A DNA stretch of 64,000 nt from Phycisphaerales bacterium (GTDB taxonomy: Bacteria > Planctomycetota > Phycisphaerae > Phycisphaerales > UBA1924), in contig JASBRY010000009.1 in NCBI GenBank assembly GCA_030149165.1, forward strand, positions 1,240,001 through 1,304,000, in the 5' to 3' direction. The translations under genes and the position numbers were made by a program. Below are positions 17,501 to 25,259 of this stretch, one piece after another; position 1 is the stretch's first letter, and each line of letters opens with the position of its first letter. The notes below the pieces were generated by a model. That model searched no databases, was not told where the DNA came from, and saw only the letters and a list, made by a program, of their open reading frames with translations.

Positions 17501-20168
17501 ATCCATCACCATCGGTGGCAACGGACAGATGGGCTATGTGGAGCAGAATGGGAACATCTCAAACTCACAACTCGAGTTCGACTACTACATCGAGTACGGT
17601 GGTCGCTTCTTCAAACTCGGTGAGTTCATCGAGTACAACCCTGCGGATGACCGCTACAACTATTCCGCAGAACCGAACCCGCCATCACTTGATGCTCCGA
17701 TTACCTCGATGAACCCAGAGTTCCAATATCAGGGAACAACAATCCCAGCGGGTGAGTCGCGTGTCTTCTACGCGATCGCGCACAGCCGATTCGATGCCGA
17801 AGATAGCGCTGCAGATGTCGATGGGAAATGGCTCGGACAAGTCGGCTCGTTCACCGATGATGGTGAACCTTGGACAGGACCTGCTGAAGAATGGGTCAAC
17901 AGGCAGTTTGAATCTGAGACGGGTAATCGTCCGATCCACATCCATCAGTTCGACCCTCGGACAGGCCAGCTCGTCGAACAAGGCGAGTTCCATGATCTGA
18001 TCAGCGAATCTGCTGTGATCCCAGATCCTGTCTTCACCGATGCCCAACGCGAGCACGACTATTCACAAGTCCGTCTCTGGAGAAAGATCCGAGGCACGCT
18101 CGAAGAACAAGTCAGTGGTGGAGGACCGGTCACGCTTGGTGGTATCGAAGAGAACTTGATCCAGAACGACATGCTCGTTGACCGACTGGACATGTCCGGC
18201 ACACAGCGTCTGGATCGACCTCTCGCGGGTGGTGATAACACAGTGGAGGGGAGTGTTTCCTACAACCCTGATGTATTCACGCAAGCAGACTCCGCCGCTA
18301 CGGGTGTTCGTAACGACAACTACGGTATGTCCATCGTTCGTTGGGCATCCTTCCGCAGAGGTGACAACAACGACGCGACCCCAGAATCACTCGATCACGA
18401 TCAAGGCCAGATCGGTGCTTGGATGCTTTCTTCCCGAAGTGATCCAAACTTCAACACCATCTTTACAACAGACATCTACGACGATGGTGGCACGCTGACC
18501 ATTTCAGACTTCCGTTCTGGGACGGTTGCGGAACTTGAGGATCCAGCGAATGACGCAGCAATTCTACCAGACTACGAAGTCCACGAAACTTTCGCGGAGT
18601 TATATAACCTCAATGCTTCACAAGCGGTGGTCCAATCCATCCGTCGTGAACCGGAAAATAAATCCGAGTTGAGCACGCTCAATCCAGCGATGCAGGTTGA
18701 TGGAATCGATATGACCATCCGATTCCCGGCACTCTACATCGGTGCAAATAACAATGGAGATATACTCCACGGAGATATGAGCGATCTCAATCCAGAGTTG
18801 CTCCCGAATGCAGGCCAGTTCAGTGATGCACCCCGGCTTGCGGACTTGCTGCTCGCTTGGGGTATCGGTCCAACCTATACGCCTGATCCCGATCGTGGTC
18901 CTGATGAGGTTTCCTTTGAAGCAGACGACGCCCGTCGTTGGATCACCATTCCCGAAGCACTCGCACTCGGACTCGGATACGAGACTTTCAACGCTGGACA
19001 GTATCAAGCAGGTGAAGCGGTCGCCGAGAACATCTGGATCGACTCCATTACAACTGATGACGAGTTGTTTGATAACGGCCACCTTTCTCTCGACAACTTC
19101 GTGTCGTACTACAACTTCGGGACCTCAGAGGACCCACCGGAGTTCGATACCGGCGTCGATATTCGTCGAGGTTCCGGGATCCCGATGGCGCTCGGCGTGC
19201 TTGATCAAGCACGTCCAATTGGGCCTATCGACCCTTCGATGGACCTCATGGCCAATCCGACTTTTGGTTTGGTGAACATCAACACAGCACCTGTAGAGGT
19301 GCTCCGTTTGCTTCCCGGCTTGAGTCCGCCATTGGATAAGTACTACCCAAACATTCCCGCTTCAGACACGGAAAGCGATTGGTGGGCCAATCAGTTCTCT
19401 ACGCTGGATCTCCCTGATCTAACGAGCCCGAACAATCTAACTAGCCCGTCGGACATCCCGGATCAGACGACACCTGATGTCGCGTCAACGCTCGTCGCGT
19501 ACCGGGATCGTCTCCAAGCGCATCCTCGCTTCGCCTCGCGGCGAACGGATGACATTTCTGAGACGAATCCATTAAGATATTCAACCCTGGATCTGCAATC
19601 GGTTGCGCAGAACATGCTTACCGAGATCCCCGGCGATGAGCAGATGCCAGCAGCGATGCTCGACCACCGAGATCGAGCCACGATCGCAGGTGTCAACGGT
19701 CTTCGACCTTCGCCAGGATTTGGATCGATGGGTGAAGTCCTCATGGCGACATTTGATTCAGACGCGATGGGACAAGCTGGTGTTTGGCCGCTTCGGAACC
19801 TGTACACCCAACTCGATATTCAGCAGTTTGGTTATGATGAGAAGAACCTTGATGGCGTGTCTGACACAGAGATTGCCATGGACCCTCAGATCTTCTTCAA
19901 TGATACTAACGGGGCGACCACCGACGATTACGCCGAGCGTCTAGCGCTCGCCAACAGCATCCTCAACACAATCTCCGTCCGTTCGGACTACTACGCCGTC
20001 TGGTTCGTGGTCCACGCGTACGAGGAATCCGATGTGACCAACCTCCAGCCAGAGGATCCGCTGGTGCCATCCATCGCCAAACGCTATGTGATGGTGGTTG
20101 ATCGGACCAATGTCAAGGACGCTGGGGATACCCCCAAGGTGGTCTTCCTCAAAGAAGTCCCGATGTAA
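14556..20168 (+). CDS. Giant GspK/PilX-like minor pseudopilin
   Basis: 1,870 residues; GspK is normally about 320. The N terminus has R-R-G-S-A-I-L-I-V-V, like GspK/PilX prepilin signals, with no Glu at +5, followed by one membrane helix. A calcium-loop-like D-A-D-G-D-G-M-I-D lies at about 337-345. Near residues 1570-1592 is V-N-I-N-T-A-P-V-E-V-L-R-L-L-P-G-L, closely matching the GspK helix-hairpin-helix-like segment. In other systems GspK caps the pseudopilus tip with GspI and GspJ. Most of the protein is unassigned and would be extracytoplasmic. The ATG at 14556 follows GGAG by seven bases; an upstream start at 14514 lacks this. It ends the locus-1 series and tRNA-Pro follows. Confidence 0.85.
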   Translation: MTNQPYQHTQFSERRGSAILIVVGTLALIAVFAAIYISIGQGDQRVARSIQNKQSIEDNADIIANHILGVLRDDRLDTTIQYADASNSFPVREVTDAPYTDWTMRSESNDEYELFNPSGRHFLGGLTAATDYRVTSDPWLASTTPTYLGDPGQPSNGNDLRPFGSLMPGDGSDYIAGRYSSSFLDNRDWFQISNLAPDGRFVNLFNLRAGTAESNGFGDTSVGGFDSESGYGTFNRPDGTSVRRMSEYLSLWKPDRDDANARIQTMVPQDEGIWIPGRNMPEPGHGIADDLENVPAVWSMYQRFMFMPINQPFMTVNRNGQISTWADPDYAPYQYADADGDGMIDSRWFELTLARDTQSGSSNERDDIERLYDAGRTRIFAAARVVDLSALVNVNTALDQLSKPEPVISGSYGATPGDVDLRRLLSLSDVANNYSLASLGGMSPRFFHRPTMSSNTVGGNNTDKVADDDYFKYFSRAWEDPQFSSRKSIQPYTNALSVGRYAYDAIKRGIEFGETLDSRYYAWPPEFAEFNGDPPTAPMPGDFDDDFNNQNADSYDIADSAFLKYRLDQFHEDPISQAGDPMTSEERRAWYNGIGRLDPFGRIQQSVGSAYDVSASLYNEDDLAELLAFHGLNDPSTVSRLEKAAMGRMPSIADQNQRALSPLLSNRPLELDRYRHGITEGGLTGFDGYGVAHPETDRYIAGRIAKESMAFFATSPRKFLTTVSGASHLRPGSTVSLVNPALTDGEAAQPLTTMMGDPALLFGAYSQSLAGELNPTKLSPVDIDDVFVLNPTMSRSDSTATLFYGHRGPELALRIAAHTAVNMADLYDYDQEPTAATLIMDNSLRTELIDNYTGENSATNEYAHYAGRATGNMFDVGQANLPDNKFTGSQDHRKAVNVFGIEPMPFLTEVASMYVYTDAPSAPVAAGQPGDDFGIQYPRNIGGFFTIPVVNEEITIDGLVSEGNGDFMMQVLAFQLTNPWHESITIGGNGQMGYVEQNGNISNSQLEFDYYIEYGGRFFKLGEFIEYNPADDRYNYSAEPNPPSLDAPITSMNPEFQYQGTTIPAGESRVFYAIAHSRFDAEDSAADVDGKWLGQVGSFTDDGEPWTGPAEEWVNRQFESETGNRPIHIHQFDPRTGQLVEQGEFHDLISESAVIPDPVFTDAQREHDYSQVRLWRKIRGTLEEQVSGGGPVTLGGIEENLIQNDMLVDRLDMSGTQRLDRPLAGGDNTVEGSVSYNPDVFTQADSAATGVRNDNYGMSIVRWASFRRGDNNDATPESLDHDQGQIGAWMLSSRSDPNFNTIFTTDIYDDGGTLTISDFRSGTVAELEDPANDAAILPDYEVHETFAELYNLNASQAVVQSIRREPENKSELSTLNPAMQVDGIDMTIRFPALYIGANNNGDILHGDMSDLNPELLPNAGQFSDAPRLADLLLAWGIGPTYTPDPDRGPDEVSFEADDARRWITIPEALALGLGYETFNAGQYQAGEAVAENIWIDSITTDDELFDNGHLSLDNFVSYYNFGTSEDPPEFDTGVDIRRGSGIPMALGVLDQARPIGPIDPSMDLMANPTFGLVNINTAPVEVLRLLPGLSPPLDKYYPNIPASDTESDWWANQFSTLDLPDLTSPNNLTSPSDIPDQTTPDVASTLVAYRDRLQAHPRFASRRTDDISETNPLRYSTLDLQSVAQNMLTEIPGDEQMPAAMLDHRDRATIAGVNGLRPSPGFGSMGEVLMATFDSDAMGQAGVWPLRNLYTQLDIQQFGYDEKNLDGVSDTEIAMDPQIFFNDTNGATTDDYAERLALANSILNTISVRSDYYAVWFVVHAYEESDVTNLQPEDPLVPSIAKRYVMVVDRTNVKDAGDTPKVVFLKEVPM

Positions 20169-20229
20169 TCATTTTGGTCCCCAAAGTTGACTGGCGGCCC
20201 GCCCGATACAGGTCTACACTACAGACCCC

Positions 20230-20303
20230 CAGGGAGTAGCTCAGCTTGGTAGAGCGTCTGGTTTGGGACCAGAAGGTCGCAGGTTCAAATCCTGTCTCCC
20301 TGA
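20230..20303 (+). tRNA. tRNA-Pro (anticodon TGG)
   Basis: A 74-base cloverleaf. Acceptor stem CAGGGAG pairs with CTCCCTG, the anticodon loop is TTTGGGA (TGG, proline) on a perfect five-pair stem, and the T arm is AGG-TTCAAAT-CCT. CCA is not encoded. A strong terminator follows at 20313. Confidence 0.96.
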
Positions 20304-20312
20304 TTGAATCCC

Positions 20313-20350
20313 AAAGCCGCGGAATCACCTTCCGCGGCTTTCTCATTTTT
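20313..20350 (+). terminator. Rho-independent terminator after tRNA-Pro
   Basis: A perfect 12-base-pair stem (20313-20324 with 20330-20341), GC-rich in its centre, has a five-base loop and is followed by a T-rich run (TCTCATTTTT). It ends the tRNA-Pro transcript and separates it from the transporter genes. Confidence 0.88.
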
Positions 20351-20434
20351 CTTGCAATGTTTTCCAGAATCACAGTCAGTGGATCATTGTCTATGCAGTG
20401 TGCATTCAACCACCAAACCGGATAAGGTGCATCA

Positions 20435-21727
20435 ATGTCCAGCGCGTCCGTTCCAGACCCAGATTCTGTGCCTGCACTCTCTGTGCCCATGCGCGATCGA
20501 CCCAATCCGCTTACGCAATCCAAGCCTGCCGTGATTGGATTTGCTTTCCTTGCCGCGATGTTCATCGCGTGCCTCGGATCGCTCCCTTGGACACTCTCTG
20601 CGAGCAATCCAGAAGTCTCCGAAGTCCCGCGTTACGACTCAGGTGACCCCAAATCTGGAAGACTCCCTCCTGTCTGGTGGCCCTACGACGACACGGACAC
20701 GAAACGCGCCATCGCCGCTGTTGATCAGAGCACACTCGCTCAGATCGCTTCGGAGCACAACACGGATATTGACCAGATCATCACCGACGCTGATTCCAAA
20801 GCGCATGAGCAAGCAATGGACGCCGCTCCATCATTCATACTCGGCTCAGACAACCTCGGACGCTCCCTCGCGATCCGACTGCTCACAGGGGGTGGGATCT
20901 CCCTCGCGATCGGGATCTGTGCCGCGTTGATCTCTGTTGGGATCGGAACCATTTACGGCGCGATCGCAGCATATATGGGTGGGAAGGTCGACTCCGTCAT
21001 GATGCGCATCGTCGATGTCCTCTACGGCCTTCCGTACATCCTCCTCGTCGTCCTCCTCGCCGTCGCATCCAACGCACTGCTGGATGAATACCAATCCAGA
21101 GCACGCACCAAAACCAACTGGGCAATCAACCAAATCATCGAGACGCAAACGACAGAAACCGATGAAAGCCTGACAAGATCCGAAGCTCGGGTGATATTCG
21201 AATCCGATCCTGTCCTTCAAGACGACCTCATGGTCCAAGCCGCGCAGCTCTATCCCCGCCGGGTGTTCTCAACAGGCACGCGCACGACCCTCGATGTCCT
21301 CACGCTCCTCATCGCGATCGGAGGCGTCTCCTGGCTCACCATGGCGCGTGTCATCCGAGGTCAGGTCCTGTCTCTCAAGAACCAGCCCTTCATCGAAGCC
21401 GCTCGTGCGCTGGGATCTCCCGGACGCCGAGTTTTCCTCAAGCACCTTCTCCCCAATCTAATCGGTCCAATAGTCGTCTACGCCACCCTCGCTGTCCCGC
21501 AAGCGATCCTCCAAGAGAGCTTCCTGAGCTTCCTCGGCATCGGAGTCAAGCCGCCGCTCCCGAGTTGGGGGAACCTCGCCGCGGAGGGTCTGAGCGAACT
21601 CAATACCTTCCGCAGCCATTGGTGGCTCCTGTTCTTCCCGTGCGCCCTGCTCGGACTGACACTCCTCGCGATGAACTTCGTCGGAGAGGGTCTCAGAACC
21701 GCGTTCGACCCCAAGCGAGAGCGTTAA
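20435..21727 (+). CDS. Oligopeptide-type ABC transporter permease (OppC/DppC-like) 1
   Basis: 430 residues; usual OppC is about 300. After one N-terminal membrane helix there is a loop of about 115 residues, then the F-I-L-G-S-D-N-L-G-R-S motif that opens the OppC/DppC permease core. A further insert of about 75 residues sits between the early membrane helices and the later core. The EAA loop E-A-A-R-A-L-G, which docks the ATPase, and G-I-G-V-K-P-P-L-P-S-W-G are present. It lies on the same strand as a binding protein, an OppB-type permease, a second OppC-type permease and an ATPase, so it should import peptides or related small molecules through the inner membrane. The substrate cannot be told from sequence. 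Confidence 0.9.
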   Translation: MSSASVPDPDSVPALSVPMRDRPNPLTQSKPAVIGFAFLAAMFIACLGSLPWTLSASNPEVSEVPRYDSGDPKSGRLPPVWWPYDDTDTKRAIAAVDQSTLAQIASEHNTDIDQIITDADSKAHEQAMDAAPSFILGSDNLGRSLAIRLLTGGGISLAIGICAALISVGIGTIYGAIAAYMGGKVDSVMMRIVDVLYGLPYILLVVLLAVASNALLDEYQSRARTKTNWAINQIIETQTTETDESLTRSEARVIFESDPVLQDDLMVQAAQLYPRRVFSTGTRTTLDVLTLLIAIGGVSWLTMARVIRGQVLSLKNQPFIEAARALGSPGRRVFLKHLLPNLIGPIVVYATLAVPQAILQESFLSFLGIGVKPPLPSWGNLAAEGLSELNTFRSHWWLLFFPCALLGLTLLAMNFVGEGLRTAFDPKRER

Positions 21728-21782
21728 CACAACCCCAAATCACCCGCTAGAATGTCCCCGAGGCGGACTCCGCCGCAGATTC

Positions 21783-23687
21783 GTGAAACTCCCCGGAACC
21801 AATCTCATGCAAAACAAGTTCGGATTCAAAGACTTCATCCTCATTGTCCTGGTCTCGCTGGCACTCGTGATGACCTACCTCTCGATGAAGCAGGACGACC
21901 GTCGCTGGGAGCAAAACGAACAAGTAAATAAGAAAGTGGGGGACATCGAGCAGCTCGTTACGCGACTGGAAGCCAAGCTCGAATCGGGGATCATCGTCTC
22001 CAACAACGGCTCTTCTTCGAACTCAAATGGATCAAGTTCTATCCAGAGGGATGAATCTTGGAGCAAACAGCCTGGTCTGGAGATCACTTGGTTTGCGACC
22101 CCTGGATTTGAGGTCGATCCAAGAAACGAAGAGGACTACCGCTTGGGAGGTTTCTTCAAAGAGACCTTCAACGCGCAACCCAACAAAATCACCCCAATCC
22201 TCGCGGAAGATGTCTATGCACGCCGTGTAAATGACCAGGTATGCGAACGACTCGCCGAGTACAACCCAACTACGCTCGAACTCGAGGGGTACCTTGCCGA
22301 AGCTTGGCAGTACGATCCCAACGGGTACTGGGTCCGAGTCAAACTCCGTGATAACGCCAGATTCTCCGATGGACAACCCGTCACTGCGGAGGATGTCCGC
22401 TGGACCTACCACGAGTACATCAACAACCCAGAACTGGAGACAGAATCCATCCGTTCAATCATGACGAATCTTGATCGGATCGATGTGGTCTCTGACAAGG
22501 TCGTCGATATCTTCTTCAAGGAACCTGATGCGTACAACCTTCAGATGGCGATGGGTTTCTATATTCTCCCCAAGCATTTCTATGAGCAGTTCACGACAAC
22601 CCAAATTAATCAATCCACTGCGCTTGTCATGGGATCAGGGCCATTCAAAATGCAGAGCTTGGACCCAGAAGACCAGTGGACTCCAGGCACAGACATTGTG
22701 CTTGTTCGTAATGAGCAATACTGGGGTGCGAAACCCGCACTCGCTGGACTCCGTTACGATGTGATCCAGGAAGATGTCGCATCCCTCACCGCGTTCGTCA
22801 ACGGCGAAACAGACATGATCATCCCATCCTCGCCGCAGTATGTTGAGAAGATCTCTCAACCAGGTTGGGATGAAAAAGCCTACTCACTCAAGTGGCTCAA
22901 CATGCGCTCCGGCTACCTCTTCATCGGTTGGCAATGCGGAGAGCGCAACGGAAAGCTCACCCCATTCCACGACAAACGAGTCCGTCAAGCGATGACCCTC
23001 AATCTCGATCGTGAACTCATGATCCGTGATATCTGGGCTGGCCTAGACAACATCGCAGTAGGTCCAAACAACCCGCCGTCCCCAGCCGCGAATCCAGAGA
23101 TCTCGCCTTGGCCGTACGACCCTGAGCGTGCGAAGGAACTCCTCGCCGAAGCAGGATGGATCGATCGCGACAACGACGGGATCCTCGAAGATGAGAACGG
23201 CGTCGAGTTCGAGTTCGAGTTCACACGCTCGACAGGTGGTCAAACCATCGAGCGTATGGAGAAGTACATCATCGATCGCTGTGCCGCGATCGGGATCCGC
23301 TGTATCTCCAAACCAGTGGACTGGTCGCTTTTCGATCAGATCATGAAGACCCGCAACTTTGACGCGATCACGCTCGGCTGGTCCGCATCCGCTCCAGAAT
23401 CCGATCCCCGCCAGATCTGGCACACCGATTCCATCCAGAACCAAGGTCACAACTTCATCCAGTGGGACGGCGGACAAGATCAGTACCTCGACGCGATAGT
23501 CAAGGAGCTGGACTTCGAGAAGCGCATGCAACTCTTTCACCAGTTCCATTCGCTTGTCCATGAAGAGCAGCCGTACACATTCATCCGATCCGTGCCTTGG
23601 AAGCGATTCATCTCCAAGGACTTTGCCAATGTCCATACCTACCCCAAAGGTCTGGAGCAAAAAGAGTACTACATGCCCGCAAACTGA
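21783..23687 (+). CDS. Membrane-anchored peptide-binding protein (SBP family 5)
   Basis: 634 residues with the GTG at 21783; ATG at 21807 (626 residues) is possible, and neither has a clear ribosome binding site. There is no lipobox. A membrane helix (about 16-36) is followed by a short coiled-coil-like segment and a Ser/Asn-rich linker, then from about residue 95 the OppA/DppA-type solute-binding domain (for example L-A-E-A-W, V-T-A-E-D-V, G-S-G-P-F). It should be held to the membrane by the helix and deliver peptides or similar compounds to the flanking permeases. Anchoring by a helix plus linker rather than by a lipid is unusual for this family. Confidence 0.9.
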   Translation: MKLPGTNLMQNKFGFKDFILIVLVSLALVMTYLSMKQDDRRWEQNEQVNKKVGDIEQLVTRLEAKLESGIIVSNNGSSSNSNGSSSIQRDESWSKQPGLEITWFATPGFEVDPRNEEDYRLGGFFKETFNAQPNKITPILAEDVYARRVNDQVCERLAEYNPTTLELEGYLAEAWQYDPNGYWVRVKLRDNARFSDGQPVTAEDVRWTYHEYINNPELETESIRSIMTNLDRIDVVSDKVVDIFFKEPDAYNLQMAMGFYILPKHFYEQFTTTQINQSTALVMGSGPFKMQSLDPEDQWTPGTDIVLVRNEQYWGAKPALAGLRYDVIQEDVASLTAFVNGETDMIIPSSPQYVEKISQPGWDEKAYSLKWLNMRSGYLFIGWQCGERNGKLTPFHDKRVRQAMTLNLDRELMIRDIWAGLDNIAVGPNNPPSPAANPEISPWPYDPERAKELLAEAGWIDRDNDGILEDENGVEFEFEFTRSTGGQTIERMEKYIIDRCAAIGIRCISKPVDWSLFDQIMKTRNFDAITLGWSASAPESDPRQIWHTDSIQNQGHNFIQWDGGQDQYLDAIVKELDFEKRMQLFHQFHSLVHEEQPYTFIRSVPWKRFISKDFANVHTYPKGLEQKEYYMPAN

Positions 23688-23732
23688 TCTGCTGTGTTGA
23701 TCTGATCGCTCAAAGGAAAGAAAGCGGGACCA

Positions 23733-25259
23733 ATGGCCACATATATCCTCAGACGACTCCTCCTCATGATCCCGACGCTGATCGGGATCACATTTCTGGT
23801 CTTCATGATCATCGCGCTCGCGCCCGGGGGGATCGGCGCGGCGTTGCGTCAATCCGGCGGACAGATGGAAGCCAACTCCGCCGCGATCCGCGAAGCATAC
23901 CTCGAAGACCGCTACGGCCTTGATGATCCCGCACCAGTCCAGTACATCCGTTGGCTCGGACGCGTCTCACCCATCAAGTTTGGAACTCGAGACCAGATCG
24001 ATCCGACTGGTGAGTTCATCCGTTCTCCCAAGCTCCCCAAAGAACCGCCGCTCTGGGAATGGTTCATCGATGAGCTCCCAGAGTATCCTGAAGTTGAGCA
24101 GTACACCTTCGCTCCCGAGGACAACGAGGAACGCAAGGCGCGTCTGTATCGTCGTCAAGGAACGGCCTACGCACAAGCTCGTGCCGGCGCAATCGGCGCG
24201 AAGGCGAACCTCGATTCTCTATTAGGGTTTGTCGCCGGCGAAGCGGAACTCCGCAATATCCGCAACAGCAAAGGCAAAATCAAATACGAGATCATCGAAG
24301 CAAACAAATCGGTCTTCGAGAACTCCGAATCATGGAATGAAATCCAAGCGGCGGGAGCCCAACTGATCGAGAACTACAAGGTCGCACAGCAAGAGTGGGC
24401 AAACCTCAAATCAATCTTCGACGCCAAGCCGTTCCCCGAAGCCGGGATCGGTTTGGTCGGGTCAGTCTCACTGTCTTCTCCCGACTTCGGTCGTTCCTTT
24501 ACGAAGTCCCGGCCGGTGGTTGATCTGATCAAGGAAGCCCTCCCGATCACGATCATGCTCAATCTGATCGCTGTCCCGATCATCTACTTCATCGCGATCC
24601 CATGTGGTATGCTCGCAGCCGTCAAATCAGGATCACTCTTTGATCGACTCTCCGGCGCGTTCTTCATCGGACTCTGGTCATTCCCGATCCCACTCGCAGG
24701 TGTACTCGCGATCGGATATCTCGCGTCTGATGAATACATCGGGATGTTCCCAGTTGCCGGGCTTCATGACGGCAACGCGGACACTTTCACTTATCTCCCA
24801 ACCAATGGCCCAGACGGATGGGAGCGAGGGTACCTGCTGGACCTGATCTGGCATGTCTGTCTCCCAGTCCTTTGTCTGGTCTACGGCGGATTTGCGGTCC
24901 TCTCGAAACAAACACGAGCAGCGATGCTCGACAACTTCAACATGGACTATGTGCGTACTGCAAAGGCGAAGGGGGTCGCGAACCGCAATATCATCTTCGC
25001 GCATGTGTTCCGCAACTCGTTGCTCCCGCTGATCACGATGTTCGTCTCGATCTTCCCCGCGATGCTCGCCGGATCGGTCGTCATCGAGCAGATCTTCACC
25101 GTCCCTGGAATGGGCCGACTCACACTCGAATCCATCAACCTGCGTGACCGCGAGCTTCTTCTCGCCAACACCATGATGATCTCCGCAGTCAACCTCTTGG
25201 CGCTCCTGCTCGCCGACATCCTGTATGCATTCGCCGATCCGAGGATTAGTTTCAAATGA
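23733..25259 (+). CDS. Oligopeptide-type ABC transporter permease (OppB/DppB-like)
   Basis: 508 residues; OppB is usually 310-340. It opens with the typical OppB start M-A-T-Y-I-L-R-R-L-L-L-M-I-P-T-L-I-G. A soluble insert of about 190 residues follows the first helix, probably outside the inner membrane. The core then has T-I-x-L-N-L helices and the EAA-type loop V-R-T-A-K-A-K-G-V. It ends with the family's A-D-P-R-I-S-F-K. The stop overlaps the next start by four bases, so the two permeases are coupled and likely form the heterodimeric channel. The GAAAGAAAG ribosome binding site precedes the ATG. Confidence 0.93.
   Translation: MATYILRRLLLMIPTLIGITFLVFMIIALAPGGIGAALRQSGGQMEANSAAIREAYLEDRYGLDDPAPVQYIRWLGRVSPIKFGTRDQIDPTGEFIRSPKLPKEPPLWEWFIDELPEYPEVEQYTFAPEDNEERKARLYRRQGTAYAQARAGAIGAKANLDSLLGFVAGEAELRNIRNSKGKIKYEIIEANKSVFENSESWNEIQAAGAQLIENYKVAQQEWANLKSIFDAKPFPEAGIGLVGSVSLSSPDFGRSFTKSRPVVDLIKEALPITIMLNLIAVPIIYFIAIPCGMLAAVKSGSLFDRLSGAFFIGLWSFPIPLAGVLAIGYLASDEYIGMFPVAGLHDGNADTFTYLPTNGPDGWERGYLLDLIWHVCLPVLCLVYGGFAVLSKQTRAAMLDNFNMDYVRTAKAKGVANRNIIFAHVFRNSLLPLITMFVSIFPAMLAGSVVIEQIFTVPGMGRLTLESINLRDRELLLANTMMISAVNLLALLLADILYAFADPRISFK

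Noticed and set aside
21761..21773. Small GGCGG/CCGCC hairpin before the peptide-binding protein gene
   Set aside because: Only five pairs with a three-base loop and no T-tract; too weak to name.
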